Shown one piece after another: positions 43,941 through 54,270 of a DNA stretch of 64,000 bases; position 1 is the stretch's first letter; each line of letters starts with the position of its first letter. Below the pieces are notes generated by a model, which was not told where the DNA came from, made no database searches, and saw only the letters and a list, made by a program, of their open reading frames with translations. The position numbers and the translations under genes were made by a program. Source of the DNA: Morchella semilibera (Eukaryota; Ascomycota; Pezizomycetes; Pezizales; Morchellaceae); NCBI GenBank assembly GCA_009192285.1, contig CM018603.1:2782588-2846587 (forward strand), in the 5' to 3' direction.

Positions 43941-46900
43941 TTGTCTGCTTCTGCTGCTTCTGGTGTCTCTGGTGAGAAGGTCTTGGATAATGATTATCTT
44001 GTTGTTTCATGCATCGTATTTGATGAGAATAAAACTGTTAAAACCTACTCACTTGTTGACACCGGGGCTTCCAGATTTGCATTCATTGATGAATCATTTG
44101 TACGCCACAAAGAAATCCCCACTACTCTTCTCCCCAATCCTCGCGCCCTTCATGTTATCGATGGAAGAGAAATCTTCTCCGGTAATATTACCCATATTGC
44201 TCATTTCTCTCTTCGTATCCAGGGTCATCTTGAAAAAATTTCCACCTATGTTACTCGCCTGGGACATTATCCGCTAGTGCTAGGTATTCCCTGGCTCCGC
44301 CGACATAATGTTAATATTAATTTAGCCGATAACTGTTGACCTTCGGGTCCCCTCGCTGTCTCCAACGTTGCAACTATGATCAAGTCCCCGCTTATGTCAA
44401 AGGAATTACCTCGCCGCTCCCTGCCAATCACGACTTCGAGATTGTCAGTGCTGCCACCTTTGCCGAGACCACCCAGGGATTGACCGTCTATGCCCTGTTT
44501 CTTGGTGGTTCTACGGAGTCGATACCCCCGGAAATTGCGACTTTGGTCCCCCCCGAACATCACCACTTTTGGCAACGGTTTGGAAAAGAAGGCCCCCAGA
44601 AGCTACCTCCTCACCGCCCCTATAATATCCGCATTAATCTTCATGAGGGAAAGGAACCCCCCTTTGGCCCTCTGTACAGCATGTCCCGGGACGAATTGGC
44701 CGCATTAATCGAATACATAGATGATATGTTGAAGAAAGGCTTCATTGAATCTAGTTCCTCTCCTACCGGATCTCCTGTTCTGTTTGTAAAGAAACCTAGT
44801 GGCGGTCTTCGATTCTATGTGGACTATCGAGGATTGAATGCTATTACCGTTAAAAATCGCTATCCGCTACCGCTACCCAAGGAAACCTTTAAACAACTCT
44901 GTAAGGCCAAGTGGTATATCAAGTTGGATTTAAAGAATGCCTATAACCTGGTCCGAGTTGCAGCTGGAGACGAATGGAAAACTGCGTTCCGCACCAGAGT
45001 CGGCCACTTTCAGTATAAAGTAATGCCCTTTGGATTAACCAATGCTCCTGCCGTCTTTCAGCACTTTATTAACGATACTCTTCGTCCCTTCCTAGATTGC
45101 TTCTGTACGGCTTATCTTGATGATATCCTTATCTATAGTGAGGACTTGGAATCACACCGCGATTACGTTAATCAAGTTCTGCAAGCTCTTACGGATGCCG
45201 ACCTTTACTGCTCTCCTGAGAAATGCGAGTTTCAGGTTAAGGAAGTTAAATATCTGGGTATGATCGTTACCACGGAAGGTCTGAAGCTTGATCCCAAGAA
45301 GATTGAGACCATTGTCAAGTGGGCACGTCCTTTAAATGTTAGGGATATACAGGTATTTAATGGATGGACAAATTTCTATCGGCGCTTTATTAAGAACTAT
45401 TCCGGGATTGTTTGCCCTCTTACTACGCTGACCAAAGGGAATGTTGTGTTTGTTTCGTCCTCTGCCTGCGAGGAAGCCTTCGAAGGACTTAAAACTGCAT
45501 TTACTACGGCCCCGATTCTTCGTCATTTTGATTTTGATCGTCGAGCTATTGTGGAATCGGACGCATCAGATTATGTTTCGGGTGGTACACTCTTTCAGTA
45601 TAGTGATGAGAATATTCTGCATCCCGTCGCCTTCTTTTCCCGAACTCATTCCCCCACTGAATGTAATTATGAGATTGATAAGGAGCTGTTGGCCATTATC
45701 AAGTGTTTCGAAGAATGGAGAGCTGAGTTGATGGGTGTCGCCGAACCTATTGAAGTTTTGAGCGACCATCGGAATCTGGAATATTTTATGACCAAGAGGG
45801 ATTTGAATCGTCGACAGGCACGCTGGTCAGAGTTTCTTTCTCGATTTAACTATGTGATTAAATATTGGCCCGAGAAGCAAGGGGGAAACCCAGATGCATT
45901 GACTAGGAGATCAGGAGATCTGCTTAAAGAGGGGGATGAACGCCTGACGCAGCAAAGTCAGACAGTGTTGAAGTCCCATAATTTGGGTTTGTTGGCAGCT
46001 ATTCCGGCTATCCGAGGACAGTCACCCCTAGAAAAACTTTTTGAACAGGCTTATGTCACTGACCCATTTCCCAACAAGATCTTAGGACTCCTTCGAGATG
46101 GTGTTAGACACTCCCGAGAGATTACTCTAGCAGAATGCTCAACCAGGAAAGGCCTCCTAACCTACCGCGCAAAGCTTTTTGTGCCAGACGATACGACTCT
46201 ACATTTGCATCTGCTTTAGCAACATCATGATGCTCCGTCCGCAGGCCACCCGGGAAAGGCAAAGACTTTCCAGCTTCTCGCTCGCTCGTACTATTGGCCC
46301 GGAATGCGCAGTACAACAGACCGCTATGTGAGAAATTGTCATACCTGTAGTCGAAGCAAGACCTCCTGCCATGCTCCTTATAGAGTCCTTCGTCCCCTAC
46401 CGATTCCTCAGAGACCCTGGACACATATTTCCATGGACTTTGTCACAGGACTGCCGGAGAGTAGAGGAAGAGATGCGATTCTCATAGTGGTTGATCGTCT
46501 ATCCAAGATGAGGCATTATATTGCCTGCAATACTACTACTGGATCTGAAGACCTCGCACGCCTGTTTATTAATTATGTTTGGAAAGTTCATGGTCTCCCA
46601 ACCAGCATTATTTCTGATCGTGGTACTCAGTTTACGTCCGGGTTTTGGAGATCTCTTTGCAAGCTATTAAAGATTAATGTTGCCATGTCCTCTGCCTTCC
46701 ACCCTGAAACCGATGGCCAGACGGAATGAGTTAATGCGGTGATGGAGCAGTACTTGCGGAGCTATGTATCCTATCAGCAGGATGACTGGGTAGACTGGTT
46801 ACCGCTTGCCGAATTTGCCTCTAATAATCATTCCTCGTCGACGACTCAAATTTCTCCCTTTATGGTTAATTATGGTTTTGACCCACGGTTTACGGAGAAT

Positions 46901-47590
46901 CTAGCGCTACCCCCGCTTACCAATCGCTCTCAGAATAGCAATGCTCTTGTTCGAAAGATGGCCGAGATCCACGACCAGTTGCAAGCTGAAATACGCTATG
47001 CTCAAGATCGACAGAAAACTAATGCCAATACTCGTCGCGTCCCTGCTCCTTTGTATAAAGTAGGTGACGAAGTATGGCTTAATGCCAGGAATATCCAGAC
47101 TACCAGGCCCTCTCGGAAACTTGATTGGAAACGACTCGGCCGGTTTAAAATTAAGTCAGTTATTAGCCCCTATGCCTATGAACTTAACCTCCCCTCCACC
47201 ATGAAGATACATCCTGTCTTTCATGTGTCAAAACTCGAGCCTTGCGCTACGGATCCTCTACCAGGACATGTTCCCCCTCCGGCACCTGCGGTGATTGTTG
47301 ATGGTGATGAAGAATGGGAAGTTGATGAACTTCTAGACTCTCGCATTTGCTATTCACGTCTGCAGTATTTGGTTAAGTGGAAGGGCTACGATGCGCCAAC
47401 CTGGGAGTACGCTGAGAATCTTACCAACGTCCCTTGTCTGTTGACCTGTTTTCATACGGTATATCCCACCAAGCCGAGACCTGATGGAGTTCTCGCGGAG
47501 CTCGAACCTAATGAGAGGGCAACTATCACGGCCCCGCCCCCTGCACCTTGCCTCTCGCCAAGGCGTCTTTGGAACAGGGTTGTTGGATAG
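43941..47590 (+). pseudogene. Ty3-5 pol remnant with chromodomain
   Basis: Protease (YSLVDTGASRFAFIDESF, ~44045), RT ([19 protein letters not shown], ~44820; [12 protein letters not shown], ~45113), RNase H (ESDASDYVSGG, ~45555; KELLAIIKCFEEW, ~45680), integrase zinc finger (NCHTCSRSK, ~46336), integrase core ([10 protein letters not shown], ~46434; SDRGTQF, ~46615) and chromodomain (WEVDELLDSR...LVKWKGYDAPTWE, ~47318-47408). Fossil of the chromovirus branch. Confidence 0.88.
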
Positions 47591-48151
47591 TATCGGTCGA
47601 TGTCGGAAGTACATCAGCAAACTCAACTTGTGACTGGAGTCTCCCAACAGTCTCCCGGGTCTCCTGAGAGTCTCCTGAGACCTCCGGATATTTTTTGAGT
47701 CTCCTGAGACTCAGGAGACATCAGGAGACAAAGGAAGTCTTGCTGATGTAGAATGATGGATTAGGAAGGAGCTCGGGTGATAGAATGTAAGCGCTAGGAA
47801 GGATGGAGTAGTATCGGGTTAGAAGTATAGGTATTGGGAATAGCCTGAGTATGGATGGTACAGAAGTAGGGGGAGGTTCTATATGATTCTATGGTTATGA
47901 GTCAGTGGTGTAACGGGGTAATTGTATATATAGTGTTCGTTCTTTCCTATGTTTCTGCCTCTCTAGGCAACGTCTTCTTTCTGTTAGCAATACATTACTT
48001 TAGCTTCAGCCCTCCTGTTCTTGCCTCGTCCCTAAACCTGAACCTGAACCTGAACCTGCCTCGTCTCGAGTATCTCCTGAGCCGACCCTATCCTTGCCCA
48101 CATCCCTGGATCTACCCCGCTTAGCCCTTGACCCGACCCCGCCCCGTTAGA
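47524..48151 (+). repeat. LTR-e, 3' LTR of Ty3-5
   Basis: 628 bp, longer than its partner because of the miniature element at 47612-47748. It overlaps the end of the pol frame, as is common in this family. Confidence 0.9.
47612..47748 (+). mobile_element. CATCAGCAA miniature inverted-repeat element, copy 2
   Basis: 137 bp, CATCAGCAAAC...CTTGCTGATG, flanked by TA on both sides (47610-47611, 47749-47750). The 5' LTR of the same retroelement has the empty site with a single TA, so the insertion and its TA duplication are read directly. Inside are repeated GTCTCCTGAG motifs and inverted GACTCAGGAGAC. A TA target is typical of Tc1/mariner-type elements. Confidence 0.85.
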
Positions 48152-48406
48152 CTCGCACTCAAAATCTTGTCCTCTTCGGAGGAAAACCATAGCACCCCTC
48201 ATTATTCCTGTTGAGGTCCATCTGGTCTTCATTCTCCCTGCCCTGCACTATTTTACCTCTACCTTTGCTTTTGCCGGTGCCGGTGCTTGTGCCTGCCCGG
48301 TGTTGTTCCTGTCTTCGTCGATGTCCTCGTTGCCTTGGCTGTGCTCCTCGAGTCCTCCTGCGTCGTCATTGTCATCTTCTACGTTGCATCAAGTTCTTCT
48401 ATTACA

Positions 48407-48570
48407 CCTACCAGCAGAAGTCGTCGTTTAGGTCATGTCCATAGCGTCGATTTGGGAGTGTCCTAGGCATTGGTTTGGGCGTATCCTAGGCGTTGATTTG
48501 CGTGTATCTTAGGTGTGGATTTGGCATGTCCATGGCGTCGATTTGGGCGTGGATTTGGGCGTAGAACTCT
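48407..48570 (+). repeat. Degenerate ~25-bp minisatellite
   Basis: Five to six imperfect units around TCCTAGGCGTCGATTTGGGC (about 48430-48565). No gene is seen in it. Confidence 0.6.
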
Positions 48571-49505
48571 GTATAGACATTAGCATAGGTCCCAGTATAT
48601 AGGGTAGGGAGATACTCTATATAGAGATGGAGGCGGAGGTGAAGATAGAGATGGAGGTGGAGGTGGCGGCGGGGTTCTCAAGACCTGGAAACTGCGCCAA
48701 GAATGACGTGAATGGCACGAGCTAGTCCTGATCGGGCTTAGCGTAATCCGGCATATCACTTTTCTGCCGATATATCATATTTGGGGCGTCAAAATACGAC
48801 ATTAGACGAGCTTAGACGAGCCAAATGTGATGTGTCATTTTTCTGGAGGCGCAAGATGCACCCAGACGAGGACTTTTTGATATCTGCGTCTTGGGAGACA
48901 CGGTGCGTCTTGGGGGGACCTATTTTTTCCTGATGATGGTGATTTTTATAACTAAAGTCGAAAATCTCTTAGTTTACAATCTTCGATCGTGGTCTACATA
49001 TTGATTTGTATACTCCATCTATAACATCCCATACCATTCTTGATTTTTCTCCTTTTTCTTGTATGTATTAACAAGAATGCTTCATACGTAGTATGATCCT
49101 ATTGAAGCTTTATATCGAATACTTCATAAATATGTATGCAAACACCGTTGAAAACAGAGTTTAACCATTCCCTTTCTTTTACAGCTTCTTTATTACAATT
49201 CTTCAACCATAACTGTCATGCTAATCCGTAACACATAATAGAAAGTACTATGGAAGGCTACGCCTTATACTGACCATAATAAGTGTTAAGTATATTGAGT
49301 AGAATAATAAGTTCGCAAATTTCTCGGCGCTTGAAATGCAAAAACTCGAGGCACCAATCGCCACTTTTGCTTTGAATCGTCTAGGTTTTCTTGATATAAG
49401 TCAATCGGCGTTGAATGAGTCCATTTCTAATTAGCGCAGTAGGGCCTGACAGCATGATAATTAAGTAACGGCGTCTATAAACATAGCGTATGAAGGCCAG
49501 TAAGC
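48571..49505. other. Host-like non-coding stretch
   Basis: A purine-rich GGAGGTGGAGGTGG patch (~48625-48675) is followed by AT-rich sequence with no convincing frame, repeat or RNA gene. Confidence 0.45.
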
Positions 49506-49736
49506 CTATGTCTGAAGCGGGAAGTACTGCTTAAAGAAATTGTTCATCCATTGATATTTCTGGCTAAGGTGTTCGACAGTTTTTACCCCTCTACTATTAA
49601 GTACGTACAATTGTGCAATTTTGCAAAAGGTCTTTTTACTCAGGCCTTGTCCAGCACTGGACTTGGCTCCTCGACTAAGTTCGCGGAGCGCTGCAACGCG
49701 CTGATAAAAGTGTAATAGTGGTCCATCTTCCAAACG
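49506..49736 (-). pseudogene. C-terminal exon or gene remnant, unknown protein
   Basis: The minus-strand frame of 76 codons reads LEDGPLLHFYQRVAALRELS, then GQGLSKKTFCKIAQLYVLNS and VKTVEHLSQKYQWMNNFF, ending KQYFPLQT at a TAG. It is helical and protein-like in composition. The frame opens after a stop and has no ATG until near its end, so it is an exon or remnant rather than a full gene. It lies on the same strand as FAU1, about 290 bp past its stop, with a foldback between. No family is recognised. Confidence 0.4.
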
Positions 49737-49753
49737 TCAGGAAACAACTAGTA

Positions 49754-49926
49754 CCGCAGAATCTCGGGAATAACGAATTGGACTGGGCTGGAATCCCTCT
49801 TACCTATTGGCCAAGAGACTAAACGTTACGCTTTGGCTCTGTCGGATTGAGGCTCAACGGGTATTGGACCAATCCGAAGCCTAATATTCCAGTCCAGTTC
49901 AATTCGTTATTCTTGAGATTCTGCGG
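49754..49926. mobile_element. 173-bp foldback element with 41-bp inverted arms
   Basis: Arm 49754-49794 (CCGCAGAATCTCGGGAATAA...) pairs with 49886-49926 at 37 of 41 positions; all four mismatches are C/T or G/A transitions. The centre is about 91 nt. No clear target duplication is seen. It has miniature inverted-repeat transposon character and sits downstream of FAU1. Confidence 0.7.
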
Positions 49927-50022
49927 CAATTTCATGAAACAAATGAAGAATTGGCTGCACCTTTGGGGATAACCTACGCAAATTGTTAAATACAAATGAT
50001 GCCATAAACAATTTAACCAGCT

Positions 50023-50902
50023 TTATCTACGTATGAGCCTTCCGTCTCCCGTAATGATAATATCCATTGGCCAATCGCTCTGGTCTACCGGCACAGTCTC
50101 GTCCTCAAAAACCTGTTCTTTTAAAGCCAAGGCAACTCCACATAAATGTTGGCGTTAACTTTCTGACCGATCAAACCTCAATGGGGCATATCTTACCTAG
50201 TAACGGCATATTCATCCCGCTCTTAATCGCTTTGGAATCCACTAGCTGTTTATACCGTGCTAGGAAGTGGTCATAATACCCTTTGCCGTGGCCTAATCGT
50301 CTGAACCCTTCGTCGAAGGCAACCCCTGGCATCACAATTAGGTCCAGCCCTTCATGATCTAGACAATTCCTTCTCAGAAGAACAGAATTCTCCGGAATGC
50401 TAGGGATGCCCCACGAATCTGGCTCCAGCGACTTATAATCGGCATGAGACAAAAGTGAGAGCATGTCCATTAAATTCGGAGGTGATAGAACAGGAGCAGG
50501 GATGGCCATATTCGGCGACAAGTGAGACTGTCTGTGGATGTAAGGTACGTGTACCATCTTTTCTTGATTAAGTGTGAATTATTTTATGATGAGCAGAGGG
50601 GGAGTAGTTATCTTCTACCTTGGATCAGAGCATCTTCAACAATGGAAGATGTATCGATCTCTTTCATTGGCATTGAGAGAAAGATACCTATGCGTCTCGA
50701 AGATTGGTATTCAGGAAGAGATAACAGTGCCTTCACACAAATCTCGGCTTTGAGAGTTTGTTAGAAATACATGTACTCTTTAGTCATGCTGGGAATCCAT
50801 ACATTGAGAAAGAACATTCTCGGCAGGGATAGTCGAAATGGTTTTCTTGACGGAAGACCTGAGCTGTCGTTTGGCGGAATTGATTACAGATCTGGTGGTC
50901 AT
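50023..50902 (-). CDS. FAU1: 5-formyltetrahydrofolate cyclo-ligase (methenyl-THF synthetase)
   Basis: Catalyses ATP-dependent conversion of 5-formyl-THF to 5,10-methenyl-THF (EC 6.3.3.2), returning stored folate to the one-carbon pool. Four exons on the minus strand: 50902-50803, 50747-50619, 50562-50197 and 50135-50023. The introns are 55, 56 and 61 nt with donors GTATGG, GTAGAA and GTAAGA; intron 1 has a CTAAC branch site. The spliced frame is 235 residues, the usual size. Family motifs: KRQLRSSVKKTI at the N-terminus (basic, nucleotide-site region), LPEYQ and FLSMPMKEIDT, VPYIH, the signature MPGVAFD...RLGHGKGYYD, and the C-terminal IIITGDG. Everything expected is present, so it looks functional. 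A second ATG four codons upstream (50914) is in frame and could be the start. The acceptor of intron 2 may be at 50563 or 50558; only the former keeps the frame. Confidence 0.92.
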
Positions 50903-51581
50903 TTGGAGATTCATTAAGCTTACATGTACGAGAAACAACAATGCGGGGTGTGCCAGTCTGTTATAGACTGTGTGAGGGGTAGACACGCTCCCGGGGGTAT
51001 GACAAAACTGGGGGTGTGGTGTGGTAGGTGCTTCGGGTTGGGGGTCAGGGTTGGTAGACACTAAGGAAAAGAAGTCCCCCACGCACCCACAGTCCTACCC
51101 ACTGCCTCTATTTCCATAAAACAGGGAGCACTGTAGAACCCTGTTGTGTCTGACTGGTTATAGTTACAACATTCGCAGGGTTTAGTGTGATCCGCCTGTT
51201 ATTTCAAAGTTTTCCTGCCCGATCGCTTAGTGAGAGCCCCTCTATAGTTTAATATAATCAAATACCGATCCGCTATGACATTGATATGCTATCGTAGCCG
51301 TTCTGTACATCTAAAGCTTGCTTCCTACAGATCTTAGCATTAGCGGTCACTAGTAACTACAAACACCCCAATTCAAGTCGTAACCGATTCACTTTTATCT
51401 ATTACGAACAATACAGAATGCTTAGACTCTCTGAGCATTTCATTTCTATGTGGAATGATACAGCCGATATGGACGATGGTTTTCATAGTCCCAACATTGA
51501 ACCCTCAATTATGAACTATTTTCCTCAATGTACTAATGCAACCCCTATCCTTTAAGACTAAGTTGAAGAACTAGGAAAGTG
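50903..51581. other. FAU1 upstream region and unique spacer
   Basis: Directly upstream of FAU1 lies a G/C-rich stretch with ACACCCCCAGTTTTGTCA-type text on the minus strand (about 50990-51080). It may hold the promoter, though no TATA box is obvious. Beyond it is plain AT-rich sequence with no gene seen. Confidence 0.4.
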
Positions 51582-52303
51582 TAACGGAGTAACCGAACAC
51601 ACATAACAGATAACAATTATCACGGAGCGAACCGAAGACAGGAACGAAAGATTCCCAGGTACACAACCGAGGCAGCACGAGGTGAGGCGGGAGTATGCAA
51701 GGCTTAAGCAAGGTGACAAGGGGGGTACAAGGCGAGGAACGGAGCGAGACAAAATGGGGTATGAGACAAGGTCTATAGGTTTCCTTCTAATACCTTCTGG
51801 GGGTATTAGGACTCAACAGTATCTAGAGATTCTAAAACTTTGTATTGGCTAAAGGATAGGAAGGTTGCATGAAGAAGAAAGGAAAGAAAGAGAAACCCTA
51901 CAAGTGAGGAAGGGAGCTCTCTATATATAGGCTCAAAAACCCTTCGCTGACTCATACCATAGAAACCCCTAGAACCCCAAGAAAATCCTTCTATTAAAAA
52001 TACATGCGCAACCTTGACTCATAGAATCTCTGCAACCGAACCTCATAGAATATCATAGAAAACCCCTGACTAATCCCTTCTTCCCGCAACGTCACTAAGT
52101 ACGCTCCATGCCGTGATAGTCTCTCTACTCTGCGTCCTTGTGCCTTTGCCTTTGCCTTTGCCTTTGCCTTTGCCGGTGTCTGTGCTTGTGCCTGCCCGGT
52201 GTTGTCTCTGTCTTCGTCGGTCTCCTCGTCGGGTAGGCTGTGTTCCTCGAGTCCTCCTACGTCATCATTGTCATCTTATACTTTGTGTCGGGTTACTCCG
52301 TCA
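51582..52303. repeat. Inverted LTR-a ends around a solo LTR-d
   Basis: A 36-bp minus-oriented LTR-a end (51582-51617) and a 185-bp plus-oriented LTR-a end (52119-52303) flank the LTR-d at 51618-52118. This is not a simple insertion: no target duplication matches, and the LTR-a pieces point in opposite directions. Confidence 0.7.
51618..52118 (-). repeat. Solo LTR-d
   Basis: 501 bp, TATCACGGAGCG...ATGCCGTGATA, with perfect 8-bp inverted ends. CTATATATAG at ~51921, TGACTCA at 51948-51954 and 52015-52021, and CATAGAAACCCC beside them. Confidence 0.85.
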
Positions 52304-52446
52304 CATTCAGGTTCTATGGAGTTCTATAGGATGAGTCAGTGGGGGAATGCTGGGGCTATAGATATGGAGCTCTCTCCCTCGCTTGTAGGATTTCTCTTCT
52401 TTCCTTTCTTCTTTACACAACCTTCTTGTCCTTTCAGTCAAGATAT
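52304..52446 (+). repeat. LTR-d fragment, plus orientation
   Basis: Matches the reverse complement of the LTR-d middle part (GGTTCTATGGAGTTCTATAG, ATGAGTCAG, CTCGCTTGTAGGATTTCTC). It is cut at the right by the TA-flanked element. Confidence 0.6.
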
Positions 52447-52831
52447 GGTGCGGCGCGTCTTAAAGGTGACATGCCGGCATTTCAGCTGGAACAATTTTGG
52501 CCACTCCAATTGGCTCTTGAGCCAATTGGAGCCTTATATTCCAGCCATATTATGGCTGAGAACTAAATCTTGGCTGCAGGTCTGTGGTGTAGGGGTATAA
52601 ATGGGTATAATACTGTTCCACTTCACCAGGTCTTGGCGCTTTCTACATACAAAAACAGGCAAATTCAATCTCTAATAACTTTTTAACAAGGGAAAATATC
52701 AAAAATCTGTCTGATAGAAGTATTCACCATCACTAGACTTACACCTCTGTCAGACAAATTTTGAATATCATGTCTTGATAAAAAGTTATTAGCAACGGAA
52801 TTTGCTGTCACCTTTAAGATGCGCCGCACCA
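52447..52831. mobile_element. 385-bp miniature Tc1/mariner-like element
   Basis: Terminal repeats TGGTGCGGCGCGTCTTAAAG... match in inverted orientation over about 26 bp with one mismatch, and the element is flanked by TA (52445-52446, 52832-52833). Inner segments also pair: CTAATAACTTTTTAACAAGG (~52672) against CTTGATAAAAAGTTATTAG (~52774), and the AATCTGTCTGATAG and CTCTGTCAGACAAATTT segments, so most of the right half is a long imperfect hairpin. A perfect 13-bp hairpin (52504-52516 with 52519-52531, CTCCAATTGGCTC arms) lies in the left half. No transposase is coded. Confidence 0.8.
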
Positions 52832-52840
52832 TATACTTTT

Positions 52841-52949
52841 CATCAGCAAGCATTACTATTTGTGACTGGAGTCTCCTGAGTCTCCTGACAGCCTCCTAAG
52901 CCTCCTGAGACCAAAATAATCTCCTGAGACTTGCGAAATCTTGCTGATG
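52841..52949 (+). mobile_element. CATCAGCAA miniature inverted-repeat element, copy 3
   Basis: 109 bp, CATCAGCAAG...CTTGCTGATG, with the core TTTGTGACTGGAGTCTCCTG shared with copy 2. TA follows it; the left side reads TT. It lies nine bases from the Tc1-like miniature element. Confidence 0.8.
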
Positions 52950-53031
52950 TAGTATCTTTAGTCATTGCCCAGTCTTCCCTGACATCCTGAGTGGGATTTC
53001 AGGACCCCCCTCGTCTCTGCTCTCACCATAG

Positions 53032-53434
53032 TTTCATTGATATACTAAGTTCGGGAGGCTGGAAGGACTGGCAGGGCTGGGATTACTGTATGTTAGGATG
53101 TATGGATGACTCAGAATAAGTTCACTGGGTTTCTGTTACATGAAGGAATGAGATATAGTTGGAATTATGCGAGGGTATGAGTCAGGCTTGACGACAGAAT
53201 AGCGGATATATAAGGGAGGCAATGGCACCTACTCCTGTACTTTCTTTCTTCTCCTTTTCTTCTTCACGCAACGTCTTCTGTATTTTATCTATCAATACAT
53301 TATAGTCTCTATTCTACTATTGACTATCACTGCCTTTTCTATCTTTCTCTCATACTTTCCCCCTCTCGGGAAGTATCACTGCCACTACCCTACACCCTGG
53401 GGAACAAAGTGACACCCTTGACGCCTCCCTGAGA
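53032..53434 (+). repeat. Solo LTR-c
   Basis: 403 bp, TTTCATTGATATAC...CCTCCCTGAGA, with CATAG duplications at 53027-53031 and 53435-53439. Third independent confirmation of the LTR-c ends. Confidence 0.92.
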
Positions 53435-53446
53435 CATAGTCCTCTG

Positions 53447-54061
53447 TGACGGAGTAACCTGACGCAAAGTAGAAGATGACAATGATGATGCAGAAGGACT
53501 CGAGGAATATAGTTAGCACAATGAAGACACCAACGAAGACAGAAACAATACCAGGCAGGCAGAAGCACAGGCACTGACAAAGGCAAAGGCAAAGGTAGAG
53601 GCAAAAGAACGCAAGGCAGGGGAAGTGAGGACCGGATGGACCTCAATGAAAACAATAAGATGTACTATGGATTTCCTCTGAAGAGGACAAAATCTTGGGT
53701 GCGAAGACTATGGTTTAAGAATAGGAGTATATTCATATATACCAAAATAACAGGGAGACGAGACAGAGAGAAAAGACAGAAAGAACTAAAGGAAAAGTTT
53801 TCCTGCGCTATTTAACACCCTCCTCTGCCAGTCCGCTATGACTCATACCTTCATCTGTAGAACCCTATAGAAATCCATCACAACCATACCTCGTCTTCCT
53901 CCCCACCATCTTCTCTGAATCCATCGCCCTATAGAATATCATAGAATCCAATGACGACACCCTCTCCTTATTACATTCGTCCCTCGCTTAACATTCCTTT
54001 CTTAGTAACAATAGCGCCACGACTACCGAACCCTTGGGAGCAGTGCCAAGACAGTGGGACA
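53447..54061 (-). repeat. Solo LTR-a
   Basis: TGACGGAGTAACCTGACGC to AAGACAGTGGGACA, full length, diverged. Confidence 0.8.
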
Positions 54062-54270
54062 CCATCGAAAAACTATTACTACCACACCTCGTATTCCTTC
54101 CCACAATCTCTCCTAAGTATATTACAAATCCATCACGCGAAAGAGTACCACAGGATCCAATGACGACACCCTCCCCTTGTCGCATCCATTCCTCGCTTAA
54201 TATTCCTTCATTGGTAACAACAGTGCTTCGACTACCGAACCATCAGGACCAATGCCAAGGCGCCAAAACA
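54062..54270 (-). repeat. Partial LTR-a adjoining an RT remnant
   Basis: The terminal third of an LTR-a, ending GGCGCCAAAACA, joined directly to the reverse-transcriptase remnant at 54271. Confidence 0.65.

Larger units (their letters stand above)
41929..48151 (+). mobile_element. Ty3-5: complete-length Ty3/gypsy chromovirus fossil
   Basis: Two LTR-e copies bound gag, protease, RT, RNase H, integrase and chromodomain in plus order, flanked by CTCGC duplications (41924-41928, 48152-48156). LTRs differ at about 22 of 477 compared positions (~4.6%, hand count), plus a 6-bp indel and a miniature element present only in the 3' LTR. It looks broken in roughly five places. Confidence 0.92.
41555..48406 (+). 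repeat. Solo LTR-a in host DNA, split by Ty3-5
   Basis: LTR-a halves are 41555-41923/41928 and 48152-48406, flanked by CCTAC duplications (41550-41554, 48407-48411). Ty3-5 inserted into it later. The halves sum to about 625 bp, a full LTR. Confidence 0.85.

Noticed and set aside
48571-49505. Host gene exons in the AT-rich part of the island
   Set aside because: No frame longer than a few dozen codons with convincing splice sites could be joined.
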